Positions 1 through 8,743 of a stretch of DNA of 64,000 nucleotides are shown piece after piece. Origin of the DNA: Duganella margarita (lineage in GTDB: Bacteria > Pseudomonadota > Gammaproteobacteria > Burkholderiales > Burkholderiaceae_D); assembly GCF_009857535.1 (NCBI RefSeq), contig NZ_WWCS01000001.1:434001-498000 (forward strand), read 5' to 3'. Within the stretch, counting starts at the first letter, position 1. The number at the start of each line of letters is the position of its first letter. The translations under genes were made by a program, and so were the position numbers. Below the pieces are notes generated by a model. The model had not been told where the DNA came from and made no database searches. It worked only from the letters and a program-made list of their open reading frames with translations.

Positions 1-577
1 CGCTGGTGATGAACACCTGCGACGGCGTGCAGTGAATGCCGCGCGCAAGTTGCAGATAGGTGGCGATGGCGATGCGCAGTTCCGGCAGGCCGGCCCAGGC
101 GGGGTAGATCATGTCCTGCGGCTGCATGGCGCGTGCCGCGCGCGCGGCCAGCCGTGCCCACACCTTGCGCGGGAAAGCGTCCAGCGCCGGTATGCCCATC
201 TGGAAGGGTTTGGTGGAGGAGGCGGCGTCGCCCAGCTGGCTGTGCGCGGGTGCGGGTGCGGACGCGGTGCGGACCGCCGACGCCGATGCCGGCCCGGATG
301 ACGGCAGGCTTCCGCTCCCGTTGGGGCGCCGCGCCAGTGCCGGCGTCACCACCGTGCCAGCCTGTCCGCGCGCCTCCACATAGCCTTCCGCCGTCAGCAG
401 CGCGTAGGCCGATTCCACCGTACCGCGCGCCAGCCCCAACTCCACCGCCAACGCCCGCGCAGCCGGAATACGATCCCCCGGCTGCAACAAGCCGTCCGCA
501 ATCGCACTGCGAAAACGCGTATAAATCTGCCGATAAAGCGGCTCAGCCGCGCTGCTGTCCAGCCGAAGAAAATCCAT
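1..577 (-). CDS. MocR/PdxR-type transcriptional regulator (GntR wHTH fused to aminotransferase domain), 3' end outside window
   Basis: Reading the minus strand from the ATG at 577 gives an open frame that runs off the window edge (192 codons visible). The N-terminus (MDFLRLDSSAAEPLYRQIYT, then DRIPAARALAVELGLARGTV) is a GntR winged helix with the usual MocR opening. A Ala/Ser/Pro-rich linker follows at about residues 85-120. The chain then resumes with a fold-type-I aminotransferase start (FPRKVWARLAARAARAM, later WAGLPELRIAIATYL). MocR proteins bind PLP in the C-terminal domain and regulate vitamin B6, amino acid or GABA genes. The target here cannot be told because the rest of the gene and its upstream neighbour are missing. 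Confidence 0.85.
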   Translation of the reverse strand, partial: MDFLRLDSSAAEPLYRQIYTRFRSAIADGLLQPGDRIPAARALAVELGLARGTVESAYALLTAEGYVEARGQAGTVVTPALARRPNGSGSLPSSGPASASAVRTASAPAPAHSQLGDAASSTKPFQMGIPALDAFPRKVWARLAARAARAMQPQDMIYPAWAGLPELRIAIATYLQLARGIHCTPSQVFITS

Positions 578-601
578 GACCGGCTCTGCGCGCCGTGCTG
601 T

Positions 602-1723
602 TTAGAGGCGTTTGACCACCACGCAGCCGATCGAGTAGCCGGCGCCGAAGGAGCAGATGACGCCCAGTTCGCCCGCTGCCATGTCGTCGGAATGCTTGTG
701 GAAGGCGATGATCGAGCCGGCCGACGAGGTGTTGGCGTATTCGTCCAGGATCACCGGCGCTTCGCCCGGCTCGGCGTCGCGGCCCAGCACCAGGCGGCTG
801 ATCAGCAGGTTCATGTTCAGATTGGCCTGGTGCAGCCAGAAACGCTTGACCTGCGGCACTTCCAGGCCGGCGTGGGCGACGGTGTCCTTAATCATTTCGG
901 CCGCCATCGGGCAAACGTCCTTGAACACCTTGCGGCCCTGCTGGCGGAACAGCTTGTCCGGCTGGCCGATGCCGGCTTCGTCGAAGCGGTTGAGGAAGCC
1001 GAAGTTGTTGCGGATGTTGTTGGAGAAGCTGGTCTTCAGCTTGGTATCCAGGATTTCCCAGCGGTGCGAACCTTTGGCCGTGTCGGCCGCTTCGATCACC
1101 ATCGCCGTGCAGGCGTCGCCGAAGATGAAGTGGCTGTCGCGGTCGCGCCAGTTCAGGTGGCCCGAGGTGATTTCCGGATTCAGCACCAGCACCGCGCGCG
1201 CCTGGCCGCTCTGCACCGCCGCCACCGCCTGCTGGATGCCGAAGGTGGCCGACGAGCAGGCCACGTTCATGTCGAAGCCGTAGCCGTCGATGCCCAGCGC
1301 GCCTTGCACCTCGACCGCCATGGCCGGGTAGCCGCGCTGCATATTGGAGCAGGCCACCAGCACCATATCGATGTCGGCGGCGGTGCGGCCGGCGCGGTCC
1401 AGCGCCTGGTGGGCGGCGGCCACGCAGATTTCCGCCTGCAGCGACAGTTCCTCGTCGGCGCGCTCGGGAATGTGCGAGACCATGCGCTTGGGATCGAGAA
1501 TGCCGGCTTTTTCCATCACATAGCGGGCCTTGATGCCGGAGGCTTTTTCGATGAAGGCCACGCTGGACGGTTCCAGCGCCGTCACCGTGCCGTCCGCAAT
1601 CGCGGCGGCGTTGTCGGCGTTGAACTGTTCGACATAGGTGTTGAAGCAGATCACCAGCTCTTCGTTGCTGATCGACTGCGCTGGCGTGAAGAGCCCGGTA
1701 CCGCTGATGACGGCTTGTTTCAT
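602..1723 (-). CDS. beta-ketoacyl-ACP synthase III (KASIII/FabH-like) family enzyme
   Basis: This 373-aa thiolase-fold condensing enzyme has the KASIII triad. Cys156 lies in [10 protein letters not shown], His298 in LHQAN and Asn331 in [16 protein letters not shown] enzymes condense an acyl-CoA or acyl-ACP with malonyl-ACP. The chain is longer than housekeeping FabH (about 320 aa), and no other fab or acp gene is adjacent. It is therefore probably not the main FabH but a specialised synthase, for example for starter-unit or resorcinol-type chemistry or for a fatty acid bypass. It has its own gene space, 126 bp beyond the end of ctpA on the same strand. The substrate is unknown. Confidence 0.85.
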   Translation of the reverse strand: MKQAVISGTGLFTPAQSISNEELVICFNTYVEQFNADNAAAIADGTVTALEPSSVAFIEKASGIKARYVMEKAGILDPKRMVSHIPERADEELSLQAEICVAAAHQALDRAGRTAADIDMVLVACSNMQRGYPAMAVEVQGALGIDGYGFDMNVACSSATFGIQQAVAAVQSGQARAVLVLNPEITSGHLNWRDRDSHFIFGDACTAMVIEAADTAKGSHRWEILDTKLKTSFSNNIRNNFGFLNRFDEAGIGQPDKLFRQQGRKVFKDVCPMAAEMIKDTVAHAGLEVPQVKRFWLHQANLNMNLLISRLVLGRDAEPGEAPVILDEYANTSSAGSIIAFHKHSDDMAAGELGVICSFGAGYSIGCVVVKRL

Positions 1724-1800
1724 GATTAAACTTTCAAATTAAGCAATGGCAGATGCCAATAATGAGGCAAATTCTACACAATGCCTGCAGGTTCGGCGCA

Positions 1801-1828
1801 AATAAAAGCGGCGCCCTTGAGGCGCCGC
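1801..1828 (-). terminator. Rho-independent terminator of ctpA
   Basis: An 8-bp perfect stem (GCGGCGCC 1808-1815 with GGCGCCGC 1821-1828, 5-nt loop) lies 22 bases after the ctpA stop. On the minus strand it is followed by TTTTATTT. This separates ctpA from the KASIII gene downstream. Confidence 0.85.
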
Positions 1829-1850
1829 CGAGTTCGCTACAACAGACCGC

Positions 1851-3284
1851 TTATTTTTTGCTAGCGGCGCTATCCACCGACACCACCGTGGTCCCCTGTT
1901 TGGCGAGCTGAACCGGCAAGCCCTTCAGGTGATTCAGCGCCTGCTGCAACTGGAAATCGTCGCCGCTACCGTATTCCAGCGGCTTGCGTTTCTTCTCCAG
2001 CGCGACGATGCGCAGCTGTTCTTCCAGCTCGTCGCGCTTGCCCTTGGCGCCTTCGGTTTCCTTGTCGTTGACCAGGTGCTTGTCGAGGTCGGCTTCGCGG
2101 GTGCGCAGCGCGTTGAGGCCGTCGCCGTCGGCGTTTTCATCCACCGCCACGTCCGGCGTGATGCCCTTGGCCTGGATCGAGCGGCCGTTCGGCGTGTAGT
2201 AGCGCGCCGTGGTCAGCTTGACGGCCGTGTCGGCCGTCAGCTGGCGGATGGTCTGCACCGAACCCTTGCCGAAGGTCTGCGAACCGATGATGTCGGCCCG
2301 TTTGTAATCCTGCAAGGCCCCGGCGACGATTTCCGAGGCCGAAGCGGAACCGGTATTGACCAGCACCACCATCGGCACTTTCTTCAGTGCGGCCGGCAGC
2401 TTGGCCAGCGCGTCGTTCTCGCCGCGCAGTTCGTAGTATTCAGGACGGCCGTAGAAAATCTGTTTCTGATCCGGCAACTGGCCGTTGGTCGATACAATCG
2501 GCGAATCCTTCGGCAGGAAGGCGGCGGCGACGCCGATCGCGCCTTGCAGCACGCCACCCGGATCGTTGCGCAGGTCCAGCACCAGGCCCTTGATGTTGGG
2601 GTCCTGCTTGTACAGTTCGAGGATCTTGGCGGCCATGTCGTCCACGGTCGGCTCCTGGAACTGCGAGATGCGCACCCAGGCATAGCCCGGCTCGACCAGC
2701 TTGCCCTTGACGCTCTTCTGGTGGATTTCCTCGCGCGTGATGTTGAACACCAGCGGCTCGGCCTCGTCCTTGCGCAGGATGGTCATGCTGACCTTGCTAC
2801 CCGGCTCGCCACGCATCTTCTTGACCGACTCGTCCAGCGACATGCCCTTGACCTGCATATTGTCGAGACGACTGATCAGGTCGCCCGGCTTGATGCCGGC
2901 GCGCCAGGCCGGCGAATCCTCGATCGGCGCGACGATCTTGATATAGCCGTCCTCGCTCTGGCCGATTTCGATGCCGAGGCCGACGAACTTGCCCTGCGAT
3001 CCTTCCCGCAGTTCGGCATAGGCTTTTTTATCCAGGTAGGCGGAGTGCGGGTCGAGCGAGGCGACCATGCCGGAGATGGCTTCGGTCAGCAGTTTCTTGT
3101 CTTCGACCGGCTCGACGTAGTCGGACTTGATCAGGCCGAAGACATCGGCCAGCTGGCGCAGCTCTTCCAGCGGCAACGGCGGGTCCACCGGCTTTTGCGC
3201 CATGGCGGAAAATTGCAGCGAAATGGCGACGCCGGCGACTACGCCCAGGCCGACCAGACCGGAATTCTTTAATTTCTTGCCCAT
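1851..3284 (-). CDS. ctpA: S41 family carboxyl-terminal processing protease (CtpA/Prc type)
   Basis: This 477-aa periplasmic serine protease starts with a signal/anchor segment (residues 8-29). A PDZ domain follows at about residues 90-175 (GLGIEIGQ, IEDSPAWRAGIKPGD), then the S41 core. The Ser-Lys-Gln catalytic set is visible as Ser315 in GSASASEI, Lys340 in TFGKGSVQ and Gln344. Spacing of 25 and 4 residues is as in CtpA/CtpB. The family trims or degrades periplasmic proteins from hydrophobic C-termini and influences cell-wall hydrolases. The gene is monocistronic, with a terminator directly downstream and a long divergent intergenic region upstream. Confidence 0.95.
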   Translation of the reverse strand: MGKKLKNSGLVGLGVVAGVAISLQFSAMAQKPVDPPLPLEELRQLADVFGLIKSDYVEPVEDKKLLTEAISGMVASLDPHSAYLDKKAYAELREGSQGKFVGLGIEIGQSEDGYIKIVAPIEDSPAWRAGIKPGDLISRLDNMQVKGMSLDESVKKMRGEPGSKVSMTILRKDEAEPLVFNITREEIHQKSVKGKLVEPGYAWVRISQFQEPTVDDMAAKILELYKQDPNIKGLVLDLRNDPGGVLQGAIGVAAAFLPKDSPIVSTNGQLPDQKQIFYGRPEYYELRGENDALAKLPAALKKVPMVVLVNTGSASASEIVAGALQDYKRADIIGSQTFGKGSVQTIRQLTADTAVKLTTARYYTPNGRSIQAKGITPDVAVDENADGDGLNALRTREADLDKHLVNDKETEGAKGKRDELEEQLRIVALEKKRKPLEYGSGDDFQLQQALNHLKGLPVQLAKQGTTVVSVDSAASKK

Positions 3285-3582
3285 GTTTCACCTGTCCTGA
3301 ATCGCCGCGGCGAATTTGCGGCGGCTGAATTGAGTATAAACCTGATTCCCAGCAAACGTTCTAGCCGTCACGAAATGATTTATACCTTTACGGCGTTTTA
3401 CAACGCTTGTTATTGACTTTGAAAGCGCACCAACGCCGGCCTGGTGTAGGGTCATGTTGACACTTTTGTGTACAGTGTATCCCCCGCGTTGACGACGGTA
3501 AGTAATTGTAAGAACCCCTGAAACACCCAATTTCGCGGCCTAAACTGGGCTCGTATTTCTCTCTACCCTGAAGTGGTTTTTC
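3285..3582. other. divergent intergenic region between ctpA and the Spy-like gene; possible small leader RNA
   Basis: No protein-coding gene was recognised in these roughly 300 bases. They must hold the ctpA promoter (minus strand) and the promoter of the Spy-like gene (plus strand). On the plus strand a TTGACA hexamer at 3457-3462 is followed by only a poor -10. A second -35-like TTGACG lies at 3489-3494. Because a terminator hairpin sits at 3583-3611, before the next ATG, any plus-strand transcript starting here would end as a short RNA of roughly 100-130 nt unless it reads through. The small-RNA idea is inference from layout only. Confidence 0.35.
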
Positions 3583-3611
3583 GCCAGCGCCCCAAGCGCT
3601 GGCTTTTTTTT
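3583..3611 (+). terminator. Rho-independent terminator/attenuator in the leader of the Spy-like gene
   Basis: An 8-bp perfect stem (GCCAGCGC 3583-3590 with GCGCTGGC 3596-3603, loop CCCAA) is followed by eight T. It lies only 16 bases before the ATG at 3627, with no plus-strand gene upstream. It therefore terminates either a leader transcript (attenuation) or a separate small RNA. Confidence 0.75.
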
Positions 3612-3626
3612 ATCTACGGAGCCTCC

Positions 3627-4226
3627 ATGCGATTTCTGTCACGTCCATCCTCATCCGTTCTGCGCCGCCTCAGTGCAGCGCTGGCCTTGTCGGCCCTGTT
3701 GTCGCCGGCGTTTGCGTTGCCGGTGATGGAGATGCGCGCCGAGGATTACCTGCCGATGGCCGCAGAATTGAAGAAGTCGCTGAGCCTGAATACCAATCAG
3801 CAAACATTGTGGTCGCAGACCGAGTCCAAGACCCGCAACCTGCTGCGCGAACGCAAGGCCCGCCGCGAGCGCCTGCAGGCCGCCACGCTGGCCGCCGCTC
3901 AGGGCGCCAATGTCGAGCTGCGCGATGTGGCCAAGGCCATCGACGACGAAACCAACCTCAGCACCGCCGAAGAGAAACAGCTGCGCGAATGGTGGCTGAC
4001 GGTCAATGATGCTTTGTCGGAAAGCCAGCGTCAGGCGGTGGTGCAGATGCTGAGCGAACAATTGCAGCGCGTGCCGGACAGCGGCAGCGCGCCGCGTCCG
4101 GAGCGCAAGGAAGAGGGCGGCGAACACCGTGGCGGCAAGGGCCGCGGGGGCATGGGCGGCGGAGGCGTCGGTGTGGGCGCCGGCGGCGTCAACGTCAACC
4201 TGCCGGGCGTGGGCGTGGGCGGATAA
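3627..4226 (+). CDS. Spy/CpxP-like periplasmic protein with glycine-rich tail
   Basis: The start chosen is the ATG at 3627 (MRFLSRPSS), preceded by ACGGAG. An upstream in-frame start at 3573 would place the coding region across a terminator hairpin. The product is 199 aa with a cleavable signal peptide ending near AFALP. The body is all-helical and charged, and carries two LTXXQ-like motifs (LSLNTNQQTLW and LSESQRQAVVQML), typical of Spy/CpxP periplasmic chaperones. The last 35 residues are an unusual Gly/Val-rich, low-complexity tail (GGKGRGGMGGGGVGVG region, ending NLPGVGVGG). The family assignment rests on motif and helical pattern and is moderate. The tail is not a feature of Spy. Confidence 0.65.
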   Translation: MRFLSRPSSSVLRRLSAALALSALLSPAFALPVMEMRAEDYLPMAAELKKSLSLNTNQQTLWSQTESKTRNLLRERKARRERLQAATLAAAQGANVELRDVAKAIDDETNLSTAEEKQLREWWLTVNDALSESQRQAVVQMLSEQLQRVPDSGSAPRPERKEEGGEHRGGKGRGGMGGGGVGVGAGGVNVNLPGVGVGG

Positions 4227-4314
4227 GGGATACCCTTAGAAAAAAGTGTTGTTGCTACTGTATCGTAAAGTAAAAAGCCTCCGGCAAGCTCTTTTGCCGG
4301 CTGGCATGACGGTA

Positions 4315-4333
4315 GAATTCTTCGCAAGAATTC
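4315..4333. promoter_or_regulatory. perfect inverted repeat in the leader of the TBDR/M13 locus
   Basis: GAATTCTT (4315-4322) and AAGAATTC (4326-4333) form an 8-3-8 perfect palindrome ending 15 bases before the ATG at 4349. It could be an operator or an RNA hairpin close to the ribosome site. A second hairpin (CCGGCAA/TTGCCGG, about 4281-4300) lies just upstream. Confidence 0.4.
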
Positions 4334-4348
4334 CACCTGACAGAGTAC

Positions 4349-6613
4349 ATGAGCAAATTACTACCCCTCGCCTGGCTGGCCATGCTGGGCGCGGCAGACG
4401 CATGCGCGCAAACCCAGACCGATAGCGCAGCGCAGCAGGCGGCACAGCCGGCCGTCAAGGCCGCAGCCGACAAGTCCGCGACCGACAAATCCGCAGCCGA
4501 CAAGCAGATGCAGCAGGTCACCATCAGCGGTGGCCGCGCCAGCGATATGGACGAGCGCCGCAACTCGGTGGCCGGCAAGCAGATCTTCGGCCGCGAGGAA
4601 CTGGACCGCAACGGCGACAGCAATCTCGGCGACGTGCTCAAGCGCCTGCCCGGCGTCACGCTCGGCGGCCGTCCGGGCCGTGGCGGCGACGTGCGCATGC
4701 GCGGCATGGGCAGCGGCTACACGCAGATCCTGGTCAACGGCGAACGGCCGCCGGCCGGCTTTTCGATGGAATCGCTGGCGCCGGACCAGGTGGAGCGGGT
4801 CGAGATCATGCGCGGCCCGGTGGCCGAACACAGCACGCGGGCCATCGCCGGCACCATCAACATCATCCTGCGCGACGGCTATCAGCAGCGCGACAACCAG
4901 CTCAAGCTGACCGACTCGATCGAGCAAGGCCGCCACTCGCCGAACGTGTCGCTGACCGTGCCAGGCAAGGTCGGCAGCCTGACCTGGCTGCTGACCGGCT
5001 CGCTGTTTGAAAACCGCCAGCACGACCAGACTGAAACCCACAACCTCGACACCCGCGCCGACAACGTGGTGGTCAAGGACGAGAACGTGCTCGACGAGAC
5101 CCGGCGCGAGACGCGCGGCCTGTTCCTGACGCCGCGCCTGTCGTATAAATTCGACGGCGGCGATACGCTGAACTTCCAGCCGTTCCTGATGGTCAACCGC
5201 AGCGACAGCAAGGCCCGCAGCGACCTGACGCAGAATCCCGGCCTGGTGCCGCCCGGCTTGCTGCTGCCGCCGGAATACAACCTGGCGCTGACCGACGGCC
5301 ATACCGAATCGACCTTCCTGCGCGGCTTCGGCAACTGGGTGCACAAGCTGCAAGGGGCGGCCAAGCTGGACGTCAAGTTCGGCTTCGGCGCCGGCCACAG
5401 CGACAACGATTCGCTGCGCTACCAGTACGACAACAGCGGCGCGCTGCTGGATCGCTTCACCGACACCGCCACCGTGCGCGACCGCAGCGCCAGCACCGGC
5501 GGCAAGTACAGCACGCCGCTGGGCCGCGAACACTCGCTGGCGGCCGGCTGGGATGTGGAACTGGGCCACCGCGAAGAAACCAAGACCTCGCTCGACAAGG
5601 ACGGCGTGCCGCAGTTTGCCGATTCCGGCGACAACCTGACCGCCGACACCCGCCGCGTGGCGGTGTTCGTGCAGGACGAGTGGGATATCTCCGCGCAATG
5701 GTCGGGCTATGCCGGCGTGCGCTGGGAAGGCATCCGCACTTCCAGCAGCGGCGCCAGCACGGGCGATGTCAGCAACACCAGCAGCGTGCTGAGCCCGCTG
5801 CTGCACGCGGTCTACCGCATTCCCGGCCACGACAAGGACCAGATCCGCGCCAGCCTGACCAAGAGCTACAAGGCGGCCAATATCCAGGACCTGATCGCGC
5901 TGCCGTCGCTGTCGCGCCTGAACAGCGCGACGCGTCCCGACCGCACCGGCAATCCGAATCTGAAACCGGAACTGGCTACCGGTCTGGATCTGGCCTACGA
6001 GCATTACCTGGGCCGCGCCGGCATCCTCAGCGCCAGCGGTTTCATCCGCAATATCGACGACCTGATCCGGCGCGATATCGCGCTGGAAACCACCAGCACC
6101 GGCCCGCGCTGGGTATCGACGCCGCGCAATATCGGCAGCGCGCGCAGCACCGGCATCGAGCTGGAAGCCAAATTCCAGCTGCAGGAGCTGATGGCGGATG
6201 CGCCGGCCATCGATTTCCGCACCAACTACAGCCGCTTCTGGTCCAGCGTCGACGATATTCCCGGTCCCAACAACCGCCTCGACGCGCAGCCCAAGCAGAC
6301 CGCCAACCTCGGCCTCGACTACCGCATGAAGGACTTGCCGCTGACCCTGGGCGGCAGCCTCAACTGGACGCCGGAGACGCTGATCCAGAGCAGCCTGTCG
6401 CAGCTGGTTTACACTAGCCGCAAGCGCTCGTTCGACGCCTATGGTTTGTGGCGCTTCAACGCCAGCAACCAGTTGCGCATCTCCGCCAACAACCTGGTGG
6501 CGGAAGACGCGATCGGCGCCAATACCGTGAGCACCAACGGCCTGACACAATTGGCCAATACGATCAACCAGACGTACGTCGTCTGGAGCGTCAAATATGA
6601 AATGAAGTTCTAA
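4349..6613 (+). CDS. TonB-dependent outer membrane receptor
   Basis: The 754-aa protein has a signal peptide (MSKLLPLAWLAML...CAQ) and an Ala/Lys/Asp-rich spacer. A plug domain follows at about residues 55-175 (LGDVLKRLPGVTLGG, VRMRGMGSGYTQILVNGERP, QVERVEIMRGPVAEHSTRAI), then a 22-strand-type barrel ending in the aromatic C-terminus KYEMKF. TBDRs import large or scarce ligands (siderophores, peptides, glycans) using TonB energy. Three M13 metallopeptidases follow at once, the first only 15 bp downstream, so a peptide-type ligand is the best guess. The sequence alone cannot identify the ligand. No regulator or FecR-type partner is adjacent. Confidence 0.93.
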   Translation: MSKLLPLAWLAMLGAADACAQTQTDSAAQQAAQPAVKAAADKSATDKSAADKQMQQVTISGGRASDMDERRNSVAGKQIFGREELDRNGDSNLGDVLKRLPGVTLGGRPGRGGDVRMRGMGSGYTQILVNGERPPAGFSMESLAPDQVERVEIMRGPVAEHSTRAIAGTINIILRDGYQQRDNQLKLTDSIEQGRHSPNVSLTVPGKVGSLTWLLTGSLFENRQHDQTETHNLDTRADNVVVKDENVLDETRRETRGLFLTPRLSYKFDGGDTLNFQPFLMVNRSDSKARSDLTQNPGLVPPGLLLPPEYNLALTDGHTESTFLRGFGNWVHKLQGAAKLDVKFGFGAGHSDNDSLRYQYDNSGALLDRFTDTATVRDRSASTGGKYSTPLGREHSLAAGWDVELGHREETKTSLDKDGVPQFADSGDNLTADTRRVAVFVQDEWDISAQWSGYAGVRWEGIRTSSSGASTGDVSNTSSVLSPLLHAVYRIPGHDKDQIRASLTKSYKAANIQDLIALPSLSRLNSATRPDRTGNPNLKPELATGLDLAYEHYLGRAGILSASGFIRNIDDLIRRDIALETTSTGPRWVSTPRNIGSARSTGIELEAKFQLQELMADAPAIDFRTNYSRFWSSVDDIPGPNNRLDAQPKQTANLGLDYRMKDLPLTLGGSLNWTPETLIQSSLSQLVYTSRKRSFDAYGLWRFNASNQLRISANNLVAEDAIGANTVSTNGLTQLANTINQTYVVWSVKYEMKF

Positions 6614-6628
6614 CCGTAAGGACCTGCT

Positions 6629-8668
6629 GTGAAAAAACGACTTCTGCTGACCACGCTGACACTGAGCCTGATGACTGCCTTCGGCGCCGCCACCGCTGCC
6701 GATACGGCCGCGCCGATCTCCGGCATCGACATCCCCAACATGGACACCAGCGTGCGTCCGCAAGACGATTTCTTCACCTACCTCAACGGCAGCTGGCTGA
6801 AGACCACCGAGATCCCGTCCGACAAATCGAGCTGGGGCACCTTCGCCAAGCTGCGCGACGACACGCTGCCGCAGCTGCGCGGCCTGATCGAAAAAGCCGG
6901 CGCCGAAAAAGCCAAGAGCGGCACCGAGCCGCAGAAGATCGCCGACCTGTACGCCAGCTACATGGATGAAGCCAAGCTGAACGATCTGGGCATCCGTCCG
7001 CTCAGCGGCGAACTGAACCACATCCGCGCGCTGAAGGACAAGAAAGGCCTGCCGATCCTGATCGCCCACCTGGCGCAGATCGGCATCACCACGCCGTACG
7101 GCGTCGGCGTGCGCCAGGATGCGCGCGAGTCGACCAGGTACGCGGTCTACGTCGGTCAGAGCGGCCTGGGCCTGCCGGACCGCGACTACTACCTGAAAAA
7201 AGACGACGCCAAGCTGGCCAACGCCCTGGCCAAGTATGAGCTCTACATCGCCAGGGTGCTGGGTCTGTCGGGCGACCACAACGCCACCGCCGATGCCAAA
7301 AAAATCGTCGCGCTGGAAACCGCGCTGGCCGAAGCGCAATGGACCAAGGTGGCAAACCGCGATCCGGTCAAGCGCTACAACAAGATGCCGATCAAGCAGC
7401 TGGCCGAACTGGCGCCAGGCTACGACTGGGGCCACGCGCTGGCTGCGGCCGGCGTGGCCAACAAGACCGACTATGTGATCGTCAACCAGCCGAGCTTCCT
7501 GACCGGCTTTGGCGCGCTGCTGGAAAAGACCGACCTGGCCACCTGGAAAGCTTACCTGGAATGGCAGCTGCTGCGTGAAACATCGCCGTTCCTGTCGAAG
7601 GAATTCGCCGACGCCCACTTCGATTTCTACAGCACCGTGCTGACCGGCGTGGCTGTCAAGCCGCCGCGCTGGAAAACCGGCGTCAGCCTGGTCGAAGGCA
7701 GCCTGGGCGAAGCGCTGGGCAAGCTGTACGTGGCCGAGTACTTCCCGCCTGAGCGCAAGGCGCGCATGGACCAGCTGGTCAAGAAAGTGCTGGCCGCCTA
7801 CAAAACCTCGATCGATAATCTGGACTGGATGAGCCCGGCGACCAAGCTGGAAGCGCAAGCCAAGCTGGCCAAGTTTACGCCGAAGATCGGCTACCCGGAC
7901 AAATGGCGCGACTACTCGACGCTGGTGATCATCAAGGGCGACCTGGTGGGCAACGTGCTGCGCACGGCCAACTACCGCCACCAGCGCATGATCGCCAAGC
8001 TGGGCAAGCCGGTCGACCGCGACGAGTGGGGCATGACGCCGCAAACCATCAACGCCTATTACAACTCGACCATGAACGAGATCGTGTTCCCGGCCGCGAT
8101 TTTGCAACCGCCGTTCTTTGACGCGCGCGCGGACGATGCGGTCAACTACGGCGCCATCGGCGCGGTGATCGGCCACGAGATCAGCCATGGCTTCGACGAC
8201 GGCGGCAGCCAGTCCGATGGCGACGGCAACCTGCGCGACTGGTGGACCAAGGAAGACCGCGCCAACTTCAAGGCCAAGACCGACGCGCTGATCAAGCAGT
8301 ACAACGGCTACAGCCCGCTGCCAGGTTATAACGTCAACGGCGCGCTGACGCTGGGCGAGAACATCGCCGACAACAGCGGCATGGCGATCGCCTACAAGGC
8401 CTACAAGATGTCGCTGGACGGCAAACCGGCGCCGGTGATCGACGGCTTTACCGGCGACCAGCGCTTCTACATGGGCTTTGGCCAAGTGTGGCGCGTGAAG
8501 ATGCGCGAAGACCAGCAGATCCTGCAAATCAAGACAGACCCGCATTCGCCGGGCCAGTTCCGCGCCAACGGACCGGTGGTCAACCAGCCGGGCTTCTACG
8601 ACGCGTTTGGCGTCAAGCCGGGCGACAAGCTGTATGTTGCGCCGGAACAGCGCATCATCATCTGGTAA
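6629..8668 (+). CDS. M13 family zinc metallopeptidase, paralogue 1
   Basis: This 679-aa neprilysin/PepO-type endopeptidase uses GTG at 6629, with TAAGGA six bases upstream. A signal peptide (to about residue 24, TAAD) is followed by the M13 N-terminal domain (GIDIPNMDTSVRPQDDFFTYLNGSW). The catalytic domain has the zinc motif HEISH (His516, Glu517, His520) and GENIADNSG (Glu577, Asp581). The chain ends in the usual ...IIIW. It should cut oligopeptides in the periplasm or outside. The gene sits 15 bp after the TBDR, probably in one transcript, and is followed by a strong terminator. It carries GGSQSD after the HEISH where paralogues 2 and 3 have QGAQYD. Confidence 0.95.
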   Translation: MKKRLLLTTLTLSLMTAFGAATAADTAAPISGIDIPNMDTSVRPQDDFFTYLNGSWLKTTEIPSDKSSWGTFAKLRDDTLPQLRGLIEKAGAEKAKSGTEPQKIADLYASYMDEAKLNDLGIRPLSGELNHIRALKDKKGLPILIAHLAQIGITTPYGVGVRQDARESTRYAVYVGQSGLGLPDRDYYLKKDDAKLANALAKYELYIARVLGLSGDHNATADAKKIVALETALAEAQWTKVANRDPVKRYNKMPIKQLAELAPGYDWGHALAAAGVANKTDYVIVNQPSFLTGFGALLEKTDLATWKAYLEWQLLRETSPFLSKEFADAHFDFYSTVLTGVAVKPPRWKTGVSLVEGSLGEALGKLYVAEYFPPERKARMDQLVKKVLAAYKTSIDNLDWMSPATKLEAQAKLAKFTPKIGYPDKWRDYSTLVIIKGDLVGNVLRTANYRHQRMIAKLGKPVDRDEWGMTPQTINAYYNSTMNEIVFPAAILQPPFFDARADDAVNYGAIGAVIGHEISHGFDDGGSQSDGDGNLRDWWTKEDRANFKAKTDALIKQYNGYSPLPGYNVNGALTLGENIADNSGMAIAYKAYKMSLDGKPAPVIDGFTGDQRFYMGFGQVWRVKMREDQQILQIKTDPHSPGQFRANGPVVNQPGFYDAFGVKPGDKLYVAPEQRIIIW

Positions 8669-8683
8669 TCGTTTATTCATAGC

Positions 8684-8710
8684 AAAAAAGCCACCCTGCG
8701 TGGCTTTTTT
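8684..8710 (+). terminator. Rho-independent terminator after M13 paralogue 1
   Basis: Stem GCCAC 8690-8694 / GTGGC 8700-8704, flanked by AAAAAA and TTTTTT that extend the pairing to 11 bp. It lies 15 bases after the stop codon. The A/T flanks make it potentially active on both strands. Confidence 0.85.
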
Positions 8711-8743
8711 GTTATTGTTTTGGATCTTAGGGAGAGCGTAACA

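Noticed and set aside
3573..3626. Earlier start of the Spy-like gene
   Set aside because: It would place coding sequence across a strong terminator hairpin and add 18 residues that spoil the signal peptide.
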